This document shows, piece after piece, positions 51,992-60,797 of a stretch of DNA of 64,000 nucleotides (its first letter is position 1; the number at the start of each line of letters is the position of its first letter). Location: positions 310,001-374,000 of the forward strand of contig CBFIAU010000001.1 of NCBI GenBank assembly GCA_965660675.1, in the 5' to 3' direction. Made by a program: the position numbers and the translations under genes. Under the pieces are notes generated by a model that saw only the letters and a list, made by a program, of their open reading frames with translations, had not been told where the DNA came from and searched no databases. This DNA comes from UBA12202 sp002691725. GTDB lineage: Bacteria > Pseudomonadota > Alphaproteobacteria > Puniceispirillales > UBA1172.

Positions 51992-53578
51992 TTAGTCTTC
52001 AAGCCAAGCTTCTCTGAATGACCCATATGCACCCATGGCAGAGCCATATGCGCCTTTCAGTTCCGTGTTGTAGACAGTCAGGAACTCAAGCTCAAAGAGG
52101 TTAACAACAGGCATATCATTAGCCAGAATTTCCTGAATCTCTTTATATTGCGCTGTCCGTTTAGCGGCATCTGGTTCTTTTGATCCAGCATCTAAAAGAG
52201 CATCAAGTTCTGGGTTGCTATACCGTGATGAGTTCACAAAATGCGTACCTTGACGAATTTGATTCGTGCCATAATGACGGTGAACACCCAGCACAGGGTC
52301 TGGCAATTGATAGAAGTAGTTCACATTCATTTCGAAATCATAGTTATGATAGACACGCTTCAACCAGGTTGGAACGTCTTCGTATCTTAACTCAATCTCA
52401 ATTCCAATATCGCCCATGGCCTGCTTCAGATATTCTCCTGCCCGGCGCCAATCTTCACCATAAGGAATAATATCAAGTACCGCGCGCATGCGGACACCAT
52501 CACCATCTCTCGCGTAGCCGGCGGCATCGAGCATGGCATTAGCAGCATCAACATCACCCTTTTCAGGATAGTTAGGCATTTCAGCATGCAAGTTCGTTGC
52601 TTTATAGTTACTGCTCAACGCACTTGTCGCAGGCTTTCCATAACCGAAGAAAATGGTATCAATCATAAAGCGGCGATCAATTGCCGTAGAGATTGCCCGG
52701 CGGATAGCAGGATCAACAAATGGCCCCTCTTTGGTATTGAACTCAATCAATGCCATCGGGTTAATCATGGAATAGCCGTCTGTTGTTACACCAATATCAT
52801 CGCGTTCCTTGAGCCGAACGGCATCAATATTTGGAATAGCATTATAGGCGGCATACATGACTTCACCATTTTCCATGGCAGCAGTTCTGGTTGACGCATC
52901 AGGAATGAAGCGTCCAACAATCCGGTCAAGATAGGGCAAGCCCTCTTGCCAGTAATCTTCATTCTTATCAAGACGGATATACTGACCTTTTTTCCACTCA
53001 ACAAACTTAAACGGCCCTGTGCCAACAGGATTATTAGCCAATGGCGCAGACTTGATATCCTGACCTTCTAGCAGGTGCATCGGAACCATAGGGGATTCAT
53101 ATGCCGAAAATGACCGCATCATATAAGGTGCCGGATTATCAAGATGGAAAATCGCTGTATGATCGTCTGGAGTATCGATTCGGCTAACTTCGCGGAAAGA
53201 GTTCGGGCCGCGTGGGTGAACTTTTTTCAACACTTCCAGAATAGTAAACTTGACATCAGCCGAAGTGAACGGCTCACCATCATGCCAGCGTACGCCTTTT
53301 CTTAAATTGAATGTGACCATCTTACCGTCAGCACTCATTTCGAAACTTTCAGCAAGCATCGGTACCATCTTGCCATCATTGTCATAGTCAAACAGACCTT
53401 CATATACTTTAGGCATAACCAGCCCAATTGGACCAGATGTTGATACATATGATGCAAGTGTTGGCGGCTCTGGTTGAACCAGAAACGCTAACGTGCCTCC
53501 TGCTTCTTGTGCCTTTGCGGTAACAGTGCTCAATATTAGAGCTAATGCTACAAGGCTGGCTTTAAAAATATTTCTCAT
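51992..53578 (-). CDS. Family-5 peptide-type solute-binding protein, Sec-exported
   Basis: This is a 528-residue DppA/OppA-class binding protein. The Sec signal MRNIFKASLVALALILSTVT ends near AKAQEA. Family blocks include VTFNLRKGVRWHDGEPFTSADV near residues 88-109 (partly quoted) and PVGTGPFKFVEWKKGQYI near 181-198. It follows the PLP enzyme gene after 86 bases and leads the transporter genes. The ligand class (peptides, opines, nickel chelates or amides) is open. An amidase at the operon end suggests an amide. Confidence 0.9.
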   Translation of the reverse strand: MRNIFKASLVALALILSTVTAKAQEAGGTLAFLVQPEPPTLASYVSTSGPIGLVMPKVYEGLFDYDNDGKMVPMLAESFEMSADGKMVTFNLRKGVRWHDGEPFTSADVKFTILEVLKKVHPRGPNSFREVSRIDTPDDHTAIFHLDNPAPYMMRSFSAYESPMVPMHLLEGQDIKSAPLANNPVGTGPFKFVEWKKGQYIRLDKNEDYWQEGLPYLDRIVGRFIPDASTRTAAMENGEVMYAAYNAIPNIDAVRLKERDDIGVTTDGYSMINPMALIEFNTKEGPFVDPAIRRAISTAIDRRFMIDTIFFGYGKPATSALSSNYKATNLHAEMPNYPEKGDVDAANAMLDAAGYARDGDGVRMRAVLDIIPYGEDWRRAGEYLKQAMGDIGIEIELRYEDVPTWLKRVYHNYDFEMNVNYFYQLPDPVLGVHRHYGTNQIRQGTHFVNSSRYSNPELDALLDAGSKEPDAAKRTAQYKEIQEILANDMPVVNLFELEFLTVYNTELKGAYGSAMGAYGSFREAWLED

Positions 53579-53664
53579 TTTAGACTCCCATTTAGAAACG
53601 TATTCATTTTTATTAAATTCTGATTATTAAAAATATCATTAATTATCACTGGTGATGTGTCAAA

Positions 53665-54720
53665 TTATTTATGCTTGTATCTCCCACTATCTAAAAAAGA
53701 GATAAGCTCATTTTGATAAGAAAAAAATGCACCCAAGCCACCAGTGTGAACGAATAGAACCCGACTGCCCTTGTTAATAAATCCTTCCTCCAGCAATCCC
53801 GGAACAGCCGCAAATGATTTTGCTGTATAGACAGGATCAAGAATATATCCCTCGCTTCTGGCCATCTTAATCAGTGCCGCCGCCGCTTTATCGCTAAGTT
53901 TGCCATAGCCCGGCAAAAATGCCCCATCCCAGATATTAAAATCACTGTCGGTAAGATATTCTGGCTGTTCCACCATTTCATTAAATTGATTGGCAAGACG
54001 CGATAATCTTTGCTGTTGTTCACCTTTAGGGCGGCGCACACATGACCCTGTCACTTGCGCTGACGGGCAGTAATATTTCATTCCTGCGGTTAGCCCCAGA
54101 TGCGTCGCCCCGCTCCCTGTACCAACAACAACATGATCAAAGGCTTGGCTGGATTGGTCCATAATTTCTTTAGCACATTGAACATATCCCAACGCACCAA
54201 GAGGCGGCTTATTCCCCGATAAGGGAATAACATAGGGATTTTTGCCCTGCCTGCGCAATGCATTTGCCCGTTCATAAAGCACGGCATCTGCCCCTTCTTC
54301 GTCCTCACCATCAGGATAATAAAGAATCTCAGCGCCAAGCAATTGATTGAGCAAGACATTCCCTGATGACCGATAAAGCTGATCAGGGTCTTTGACCCTC
54401 TCCTCAAGCTGGACAATCGCCTTCATCTTAAATCGGTTGGCAATGGCGGCCGCTAAGCGCACAAAGTTGGATTGAACGGCACCAGTGATTAAGATTGTAT
54501 CCGCGTTTTGAGCAACTGCCGCGCCAAAATAATATTCCAGCTGTCTTGATTTATTGCCGCCAAAACTTGGTCCTGCTTCATCATCACGCTTCATCCACAG
54601 CTCAATGCCCATGTCTTCTGATAGCTGATCCAGGCGTGTCATTTTTGTAAATCCGTCACAAATATTCTGCCTCGGTATCTCAGCTATTCTGGCTTCAAGC
54701 GATATGGCTTTAGATGTCAT
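53665..54720 (-). CDS. D-cysteine desulfhydrase/ACC deaminase family PLP enzyme
   Basis: This is a 351-residue fold-type II PLP enzyme. The PLP Lys is Lys57 in SFGGNKSRQLEYYFG, preceded by the typical LWMKRDDEAGP segment. The PLP-phosphate loop GTGSGATHLGL is near residues 200-210, and a late LFVHTGGLGAFF segment is present. The family covers D-cysteine desulfhydrase, ACC deaminase and L-cysteate sulfo-lyase (CuyA), which cannot be separated here with certainty. It stands directly before a peptide-type importer operon on the same strand, so its substrate may be imported by it. It would release ammonia from a beta- or cyclopropane-substituted amino acid. Confidence 0.8.
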   Translation of the reverse strand: MTSKAISLEARIAEIPRQNICDGFTKMTRLDQLSEDMGIELWMKRDDEAGPSFGGNKSRQLEYYFGAAVAQNADTILITGAVQSNFVRLAAAIANRFKMKAIVQLEERVKDPDQLYRSSGNVLLNQLLGAEILYYPDGEDEEGADAVLYERANALRRQGKNPYVIPLSGNKPPLGALGYVQCAKEIMDQSSQAFDHVVVGTGSGATHLGLTAGMKYYCPSAQVTGSCVRRPKGEQQQRLSRLANQFNEMVEQPEYLTDSDFNIWDGAFLPGYGKLSDKAAAALIKMARSEGYILDPVYTAKSFAAVPGLLEEGFINKGSRVLFVHTGGLGAFFSYQNELISFLDSGRYKHK

Positions 54721-54801
54721 GCGTATGTCTCATCAAAAATGATAATTGGATTTCCAGAGTATTCTCTCACACCATTATCAGCAACTGAATTGCGATAACC
54801 C

Positions 54802-55434
54802 TCAGCCTTGCTTTAGCTGCAAGCCGCCTTCGGCGATAAGAAACGCCACCACCGCATCAACCCCATGATTTTTCCGCATTGAGCCAAAAACAAATGGCCG
54901 CCCTTCACGGTTTGCTTTGGTGTCAGCTTGCATTTGTTCAAGATCAACATCAACATATGGCGCCAGTTCAACCTTATTGACCACAAGCAAATCCGACCGC
55001 ATCAATGCCGGCCCTTTCTTGCGCGGAATATCAGCACCCATAGCCACATCAATCATATATATAGTCAGGTCAGCCAGTTCAGGGCTAAAATTAGCCGCAA
55101 GATTATCCCCGCCCGATTCAATGAGAATGAGATCAAGGTCTGGAAATGTCTCTTTCAGCTCCTCAACCATTGCCAGGTTAATTGAGGCATCTTCTCTGAT
55201 AGCCGTATGCGGGCAGCCGCCCGTCTCAACACCTCTGATGCGGTCTTGGGTTAAGGCTTGCGCCCTGACCAGATAATCCGCGTCTTCTCTTGTATAAATA
55301 TCATTAGTGATCACCGCCATCGAAAGACGGTGAGCCAAAGCGCGGCACAGTGCTTCGGTCAGGCTGGTCTTGCCAGCGCCCACTGGCCCCCCAATACCAA
55401 CGCGCAAAGGCCCATGTTGCAATCGTGCCGTCAT
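54802..55434 (-). CDS. ureG: Urease accessory GTPase UreG
   Basis: This is a 210-residue SIMIBI-class GTPase that powers nickel delivery to urease. The P-loop GGPVGAGKTSL is at residues 15-25. The conserved NDIYTREDADYLVR near 44-57, the nickel-relevant Cys-Pro-His in ETGGCPHTAIREDAS near 71-85, and the ESGGDNLAANFSPELAD segment near 106-122 are all present. The ATG overlaps the ureF stop by 4 bases. It is the last gene of the urease operon. Confidence 0.97.
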   Translation of the reverse strand: MTARLQHGPLRVGIGGPVGAGKTSLTEALCRALAHRLSMAVITNDIYTREDADYLVRAQALTQDRIRGVETGGCPHTAIREDASINLAMVEELKETFPDLDLILIESGGDNLAANFSPELADLTIYMIDVAMGADIPRKKGPALMRSDLLVVNKVELAPYVDVDLEQMQADTKANREGRPFVFGSMRKNHGVDAVVAFLIAEGGLQLKQG

Positions 55435-56066
55435 GTCCGATATATCCTCATTTCATCATATTCATGGCGCATAGACACCAGATCAGAGACGACAGCAGAA
55501 CCGCCAATATCATGAAGACTTGATGCCATAATCTCATCTGTCAGCATTTTCATGATTGGCAAAAGCTTAGCAAGACAGGATTGTCCTGCGGTTTGACCAA
55601 GAGGAATATGCCGAACAGCAACCGATATCAGATTACTGGCAAAGCTTTGCAAAAAGCTTTGGATGGTAAGCCGTAGATCAAGTTTAATCGAAGCCGCCGC
55701 CAAGCCAACTGCAACTGGATAGGCCAGATTTTCCTCCAAGGCTAGACCAAAGCTGCTATTGACGGTCTTGGTGAAGGCTGACCCCAGCTCAAGGGTTTCC
55801 ATATATCTTTCCTTACTTGAGGCCAGACTCAAGCAAAACATATTGCATTCTTCGCCACGATACGCAGCTTTTACAAACAGCGCATCATTTCGACCTGATC
55901 CATTTTTAAGAACCCCTGAAATCCAGTCAAAAAGGCTGTTTTGATCTGTCACAAGACCTGTCTGAATAGCCGTTTCAAGCCCGTGCGAATAATTGAAGCC
56001 GCCAACGGGAAACGCTGGCGAGAACCAGGATTGCAACATGGCGGCGGTATCTTGATAGTTAGTCAT
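55431..56066 (-). CDS. ureF: Urease accessory protein UreF
   Basis: This is a 211-residue UreF that bridges UreG to the UreD-urease complex. It has the typical WFSPAFPVGGFNYSHGLE stretch near residues 14-31 and an ALFVKAAY segment near 62-69. Late helices carry VAVRHIPLGQTAGQ near 158-171. It is 8 bases after ureE and overlaps ureG. The length is slightly short of many homologues (about 225) but all blocks are present. Confidence 0.93.
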   Translation of the reverse strand: MTNYQDTAAMLQSWFSPAFPVGGFNYSHGLETAIQTGLVTDQNSLFDWISGVLKNGSGRNDALFVKAAYRGEECNMFCLSLASSKERYMETLELGSAFTKTVNSSFGLALEENLAYPVAVGLAAASIKLDLRLTIQSFLQSFASNLISVAVRHIPLGQTAGQSCLAKLLPIMKMLTDEIMASSLHDIGGSAVVSDLVSMRHEYDEMRIYRT

Positions 56067-56074
56067 AAATATCC

Positions 56075-56581
56075 TTAACTATGGGAATGACTGTGGGAGT
56101 GACCGTGATTCTCACCGTGAGTCTCACCATGCGTTTCACCGTGAGAATGATTAAGAGTACGGCCATGCCCATAAGCCCCACCTTCGGGAGTAAATGGCGC
56201 ATCGACAGGCGTAAGCATAGCATCAAGAGTGATCAGCATGTTCTCAAGCACTTTATCGCGCTGAACGAGCAGAACATCATCACCAAACTGGCACGGGGTA
56301 TGGCGATTGCCAATATGCCATGCCATTCTAGACAAATTATGATGCCTGACCGCAACAAGAGCCTCAACCTCCGGTTTCACAGCAATCAGCCGCCCATCAT
56401 CAAGCACAAAAGCATCACCTGAGTTAACCGATTGTGTTTCCGCTAATTCAACTAAAAATGCCTCGCCCTTATCGCTGGTTAGCTTTTTCCGGCGCAGAAA
56501 TCTTGCCTCATAAGATAAGCTGACGCCATCATCGCAATGCGCATCAGGGGCAAGTGTTGTCACGGTTTGAGAAACGCGCAT
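56075..56581 (-). CDS. ureE: Urease accessory nickel chaperone UreE with His-rich tail
   Basis: This is a 168-residue UreE. The N-terminal peptide-binding domain carries RRKKLTSDKGEAFLVELAE near residues 29-47. The metal-binding domain has AWHIGNRHTPCQF near 88-100. The C terminus has eight His residues in the last 26, as Gly-Glu-Thr-His repeats followed by His-Ser repeats, which should store nickel. The GETH repeat is encoded by a 12-bp tandem DNA repeat. It lies between ureC and ureF. Confidence 0.95.
   Translation of the reverse strand: MRVSQTVTTLAPDAHCDDGVSLSYEARFLRRKKLTSDKGEAFLVELAETQSVNSGDAFVLDDGRLIAVKPEVEALVAVRHHNLSRMAWHIGNRHTPCQFGDDVLLVQRDKVLENMLITLDAMLTPVDAPFTPEGGAYGHGRTLNHSHGETHGETHGENHGHSHSHSHS
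56110..56145 (-). repeat. 12-bp tandem repeat, three copies, in the ureE His-rich tail
   Basis: TCTCACCGTGAG at 56110-56121 is followed by variants at 56122-56133 and 56134-56145. It encodes repeated His-Gly-Glu-Thr/Asn and stays in frame. Confidence 0.8.
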
Positions 56582-56600
56582 AAGATACCCTCCCTTTCAA

Positions 56601-58310
56601 TCAATAGAGAAAATAGCGCTGTGCCATCGGCAAAATTTCGGCTGGCTTGCAGGTCAGCAATTCGCCATCAGCACGCACTTCATAGGTTTCAGGATCAACT
56701 TCAATTACTGGCAAAACGTCATTATGCACCATGCTCGCCTTGGCTATATTCCTTGTCGAGGCTACGGGCAAAGTCGGTTTCTTGAGACCATATGTTTTTC
56801 CAATTCCGGCATCTTGCGCAGCGCCGCTAACAAAAGACACAGAGGTCGCTGTAAGCGCCCCGCCATAAGCCGCAAACATCGGCCTTGTATGCACTGGCTG
56901 CGGGGTTGGAATAGAGGCATTTGGATCACCCATCTGGGCGACAGCAATGCTCCCTCCCAATAAGACCATTTCTGGCTTAACTCCGAAAAAGGCCGGGTGC
57001 CATACCACTAAATCGGCGCGCTTGCCAACCTCAATAGAACCGATATGGCTGGATATGCCATGACAGATCGCTGGGTTAATTGTGTATTTTGCCAGATACC
57101 GCTTGACCCTGATATTGTCGTTATCACCTGTTTCTTCTGCTAGTCTGCCGCGTTGTAGTTTCATTTTATGGGCAGTCTGCCATGTGCGAATGATGACCTC
57201 ACCAACCCGTCCCATCGCTTGACTGTCCGACGCAATGATAGAAAACGCCCCCATATCATGAAGGATATCTTCTGCCGCTATGGTTTCTTTTCTGATACGG
57301 CTTTCGGCAAAAGCCACATCTTCAGGGATAGATTTATCAAGATGATGGCATACCATTAACATATCCAAATGCTCTTCCAGAGTGTTAACCGTATAGGGCA
57401 TTGTTGGATTTGTTGAGGAAGGAATGACATGCTCAACCCCGCATAGCTTGATGATATCAGGCGCATGCCCGCCACCAGCACCCTCGGTATGAAAGGCATG
57501 AATAACACGGCCTTTCATCGCTGCTATGGTATTATCAACATACCCGCTTTCGTTAAGCGTATCGGTATGGATCATGACCTGAACATCCATCGCATCAGCA
57601 ACCCCTAGACAGCAATCAATGGCAGCAGGCGTTGTCCCCCAATCTTCATGGAGTTTGAGTGCGGCAGCACCAGCATTGACCTGTTCTTCCAGTGCCGCAG
57701 GCAGGCTGGCATTACCCTTTCCTGCAAATGCCAAATTCATCGGAAAGGCATCAGCTGATTGCAGCATCTTTTCTATATGCCATGATCCAGGTGTACAGGT
57801 CGTGGCAAGCGTGCCATGCGCTGGCCCTGTGCCGCCGCCCAGCATAGTCGTCAGCCCCGAATGCAGCGCATCATCAATTTGTTGCGGGCAGATAAAATGA
57901 ATATGACTGTCAAAACCGCCAGCAGTAACGATATGTTTTTCGCCAGCAATAATCTCCGTTCCAGCCCCAATAACAATCGTGACCTGCGGTTGCGTATCAG
58001 GATTTCCAGCCTTTCCTATCGCCTGAATGACACCGTCTTTTATGCCGATATCGGCTTTATATATTCCATTTACATCAACAATACAGGCATTGGTGATAAC
58101 CGTATCTACCGCGCCTTCGTGACGTGTTAGTTGCGACTGCCCCATCCCATCACGGATCACTTTGCCGCCACCAAACTTGACTTCATCACCATAAGTGGTC
58201 AGATCATATTCGACTTCAATAAACAATTCTGTATCTGCCAGCCTGACTTTGTCACCAGTGGTTGGGCCATACATATCGGCATAGGCTTTTCTTGAGATTG
58301 GCGTCGCCAT
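56601..58310 (-). CDS. ureC: Urease alpha (catalytic) subunit
   Basis: This is the 569-residue catalytic subunit that hydrolyses urea to ammonia and carbamate. All nickel-site residues are seen, at a constant offset of +2 from Klebsiella: His136 and His138 (SHIH), carbamylated Lys219 (LKLHEDWG), His248 (HTDT), His274 (HTEGAGGGH) and Asp362 (ASDSQA). The flap Cys321-His322 in MVCHHLD is also present. The enzyme therefore looks active. The ATG overlaps the last base of the ureB stop (TAATG), so the two genes are coupled. Confidence 0.98.
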   Translation of the reverse strand: MATPISRKAYADMYGPTTGDKVRLADTELFIEVEYDLTTYGDEVKFGGGKVIRDGMGQSQLTRHEGAVDTVITNACIVDVNGIYKADIGIKDGVIQAIGKAGNPDTQPQVTIVIGAGTEIIAGEKHIVTAGGFDSHIHFICPQQIDDALHSGLTTMLGGGTGPAHGTLATTCTPGSWHIEKMLQSADAFPMNLAFAGKGNASLPAALEEQVNAGAAALKLHEDWGTTPAAIDCCLGVADAMDVQVMIHTDTLNESGYVDNTIAAMKGRVIHAFHTEGAGGGHAPDIIKLCGVEHVIPSSTNPTMPYTVNTLEEHLDMLMVCHHLDKSIPEDVAFAESRIRKETIAAEDILHDMGAFSIIASDSQAMGRVGEVIIRTWQTAHKMKLQRGRLAEETGDNDNIRVKRYLAKYTINPAICHGISSHIGSIEVGKRADLVVWHPAFFGVKPEMVLLGGSIAVAQMGDPNASIPTPQPVHTRPMFAAYGGALTATSVSFVSGAAQDAGIGKTYGLKKPTLPVASTRNIAKASMVHNDVLPVIEVDPETYEVRADGELLTCKPAEILPMAQRYFLY

Positions 58311-58645
58311 TAAACGTCCCCCATGATGTTTTGATTAAATCCAAACACCTGCCTATGGCCTGAATATGAAATAAGCCTGACCGATCTTTTCTGGCCGGGC
58401 TCAAACCGAACAGCCGTACCGGCGGCAATATCAAGCCGCATCCCTTTGGTGACACCGCGATCAAATGACAGGGCGGTATTGACCTCAAAAAAATGATAAT
58501 GACTGCCGACCTGAACAGGTCTATCACCTGTATTCGCAACCTCTATTTCTATTGCCTTACCGTTAGCATTAAGGATAAGCTCGCCATCTTCAACAATCAT
58601 TTCGCCCGGTACTAATTTATTGGGTATTAATTTTTTTGATGTCAT
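58310..58645 (-). CDS. ureB: Urease beta subunit
   Basis: This is a 111-residue structural subunit. The family signature PGEMIVEDGELILNANGK lies near residues 13-30, and the GDRPVQVGSHYHFFEVN segment near 41-57 is intact. The last residues overlap the ureC start. It is separate from ureA, as in most proteobacteria, and overlaps ureA by 4 bases. Confidence 0.96.
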   Translation of the reverse strand: MTSKKLIPNKLVPGEMIVEDGELILNANGKAIEIEVANTGDRPVQVGSHYHFFEVNTALSFDRGVTKGMRLDIAAGTAVRFEPGQKRSVRLISYSGHRQVFGFNQNIMGDV

Positions 58646-58959
58646 TTTGACTTCTCCTGTCTTATGGGATGATGAACCGTCACCAGCTTTGTTCCATCCG
58701 GGAATGTGGCTTCTACCTGAACATCATGGATCATATCCGCGACACCCGCCATGCAGTCAGCTTGCGTTACAACATGCGCCCCTGCTTCCATCAGATCAGC
58801 GACGGTTCTGCCATCACGGGCACCTTCAATAACAAAATCAGAGATTAGCGCTATGGCTTCCGGATAATTCAGCTTCACCCCACGCTGTTTTCTTGATCTG
58901 GCGACCATGGCAGCAAGGGAAAGAAGTAATTTATCTTTTTCTCTTGGTGAAAGTTTCAT
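58642..58959 (-). CDS. ureA: Urease gamma subunit
   Basis: This is a 105-residue structural subunit with MKLSPREKDKLLLSLAAMVA at the N terminus and LNYPEAIALISDFVIEGARDG near residues 30-50 (partly quoted). A VEATFPDGTKLVTVHHPI end follows. The start at 58959 is supported by AAGGAG ending nine bases upstream. This ribosome site lies in the last copy of a 13-bp tandem repeat that fills the ureD-ureA spacer. Confidence 0.97.
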   Translation of the reverse strand: MKLSPREKDKLLLSLAAMVARSRKQRGVKLNYPEAIALISDFVIEGARDGRTVADLMEAGAHVVTQADCMAGVADMIHDVQVEATFPDGTKLVTVHHPIRQEKSK

Positions 58960-58960
58960 C

Positions 58961-59012
58961 CCCTAGTCTCCTTCCCTAGTCTTCTTCCCTAGTCTTCTTC
59001 CCTAGTCTTCTT
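58961..59012 (-). repeat. 13-bp tandem repeat, four copies, between ureD and ureA
   Basis: On the minus strand the unit is AAGAAGACTAGGG. Copies are 59000-59012, 58987-58999, 58974-58986 (identical) and 58961-58973 (AAGGAGACTAGGG). The copy next to ureA has a one-base change that turns AAGAAG into the Shine-Dalgarno sequence AAGGAG. The first copy overlaps the ureD stop codon. Confidence 0.92.
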
Positions 59013-59838
59013 AAATCATCCAGGTTCTTGGCAAAGACGATGCGGTCATGCGCTCCAGTATTCGGGCTATGGCAGGTTTGATGGAATAAAGGTCAGGCGC
59101 GATAATTCGGACAACCAATTTATTCATCCATGCCGATACTTCTATCCATGATGCTTCGTCTTTATGCATGTGCTGAATATCTTTAACCAATGCTGATAGA
59201 TCATCGGGGCAGACGATTATGAGCGTTGCCATGACATTAGTATCTGCGCGGGCAAAATGATCTAGTTGTTCTCTGACAGGGTCAGTTATACGGAATGCTT
59301 CTGAATGGATCAGTTTGTCATCTTGCCAGATATGCCAGCGATCTTGAACATGGCCTGCGGTCAACACCTCGCCACTTTCCTTGCGTCCAAAAACAAGCAT
59401 CTCACCAATAACAACCGTGCTGCTGGCATCTAAATTGATATCAATATGCCGCATGAACTGACATTGGTTATAAAGAATGGTTTCATGTGGCACCCAAACA
59501 AGCCAACTTTCATTAGTCGCTGACAGCTTAATATGCGCGTGGGCGACACCATCCCCTAACGCCCGATACACACGCTCTGCTGCTTGTGTCGTCAAGGTAA
59601 CATAGCTATTTTGATCAGCCTTAATCTCATAACTCATCCTATCGCCATCGGTCAGACCGCCAGATGTATTTGCCAGTAAAACCTCAATCGCTTGACTATA
59701 TGATTTTGGAATGAACGCCTTGGCTGAACCAGATTGATAAAACCGCTTCACGTCATGGTTTTCAAAGGCAAGGCTTAGCTCTCCACATGCTCGTTCAAAA
59801 AATATGTTCTCCTGTGGGGCTAGCTTGAAACTATGCAT
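59011..59838 (-). CDS. ureD: Urease accessory protein UreD
   Basis: This is a 275-residue UreD (UreH) chaperone that binds apo-urease and passes nickel from UreG. Conserved segments are NTSGGLTDGDRMSYEIKADQ near residues 53-72, TLTTQAAERVYR near 77-88 and WVPHETILYNQCQF near 114-127. It is the first gene of the urease operon. The 190 bases upstream probably hold its promoter, but I saw no clear operator. Confidence 0.95.
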   Translation of the reverse strand: MHSFKLAPQENIFFERACGELSLAFENHDVKRFYQSGSAKAFIPKSYSQAIEVLLANTSGGLTDGDRMSYEIKADQNSYVTLTTQAAERVYRALGDGVAHAHIKLSATNESWLVWVPHETILYNQCQFMRHIDINLDASSTVVIGEMLVFGRKESGEVLTAGHVQDRWHIWQDDKLIHSEAFRITDPVREQLDHFARADTNVMATLIIVCPDDLSALVKDIQHMHKDEASWIEVSAWMNKLVVRIIAPDLYSIKPAIARILERMTASSLPRTWMI

Positions 59839-60028
59839 AAATATCGTTCTCTGCCTGAATACTATATCAATAAAATCTAATTTAAGGCTAATTTAAACCC
59901 TGACCAGTCTTGACCCAATCTTGGCACATCTGCTCTACCGATTAGCGTGAGAATATTGCTGATAGCGTATTTGGCTGATCACCCGACTGATCCTTCCACT
60001 AATTATCACGAGGCGGTTGCCAAACCCT

Positions 60029-60466
60029 CTATTTTGAGAAAAACGCCCTCGCATGCGGCAGAGTAATCCGAGAGATGTGAAGATTTAATGCTTTCGTGGA
60101 TAAAAAGGTTTCGTAACAAAAGCACCCCATACTGACGATTAATGTAAATAGCGATAAGACTTGCGGATATGATCCTAGAATGACCTCATCATATTGTCCG
60201 GCGAGCAACACCATTGTGTTAAGGATAAAGGATACCCCGGCCAGGAACAGAGCCATTTTTATGACCTCCATTCTCTTTCTTAGAACCTTTAACTCATTAA
60301 TTAAAATTGCTAAAGCCTGGCTATGGTCATCAACATTTTCTATATGCTGAGCGATAGACCGCATCAAACTTGCCAAGCTTGTGTAGCGAAAGTTAAACGC
60401 CACAATCACCAATGGAATAGCCGGGAAGAGCGCCGCGGCAATGGATATATTTAAACTCATGTTCAT
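60029..60466 (-). CDS. DUF2721-like membrane protein
   Basis: This is a 145-residue protein with three hydrophobic segments near residues 7-24, 69-89 and 98-118. Between the first and second lies a charged helical stretch with FRYTSLASLMRSIAQHIENVD, which resembles the DUF2721 family of small inner-membrane proteins of unknown function. It lies upstream of the urease operon on the same strand with a 190-base gap, and is probably independent. Confidence 0.65.
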   Translation of the reverse strand: MNMSLNISIAAALFPAIPLVIVAFNFRYTSLASLMRSIAQHIENVDDHSQALAILINELKVLRKRMEVIKMALFLAGVSFILNTMVLLAGQYDEVILGSYPQVLSLFTLIVSMGCFCYETFLSTKALNLHISRITLPHARAFFSK

Positions 60467-60797
60467 TCAACTATGGTTAACGCTTAAAATGCGGTCGCTG
60501 ATTTTTTGGCGTAAGACGTTCTCACGACTCAACGATATATGTGAACGTAAACCATGCTTGCGATGCTGAAAAGTGCTATTATTTACTATCTGCGGTGCAA
60601 TATTTGCAACACCCTTAAGAGCGTCTATTGATGCGCTTGACCAGAGTTCTGATATGCTGGCACCATTAGAGGACGGCGTCATGGCACTGGCCATGGCTGA
60701 GGCTGCAAAGCGGTTTTTCGATGAAGGTGTTACCGTTAACCTTGCCAATATTTAAGATAGCAAATTAGAAACTGGAAAATGTGAGAAGGCTCATTAG
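60467..60797. other. 331-base spacer with a probable Gfo/Idh remnant
   Basis: The spacer separates the DUF2721 gene from the racemase-like gene. Its right half holds an open fragment (60573-60755). The left half shows only short frames with stops in all directions and no clear control element. Confidence 0.5.
60573..60755 (+). pseudogene. Probable remnant of a Gfo/Idh/MocA-type oxidoreductase C terminus
   Basis: A 60-codon open frame begins at a GTG with a stop two codons upstream. Its end, PLEDGVMALAMAEAAKRFFD followed by EGVTVNL, closely resembles the last helix and strand of Gfo/Idh dehydrogenases, where an EDG motif precedes an Ala-rich helix. The preceding residues SIDALDQSSD also fit that fold. 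The nucleotide-binding part is missing and no frame upstream continues it. I read it as a decayed gene that once stood before the racemase-like gene. A real small protein is less likely. Confidence 0.4.

Noticed and set aside
58961..59012. CRISPR-like array
   Set aside because: The copies are directly adjacent without spacers and only 13 bp long. No cas genes are present. The other short repeats in the window are likewise simple tandem repeats.
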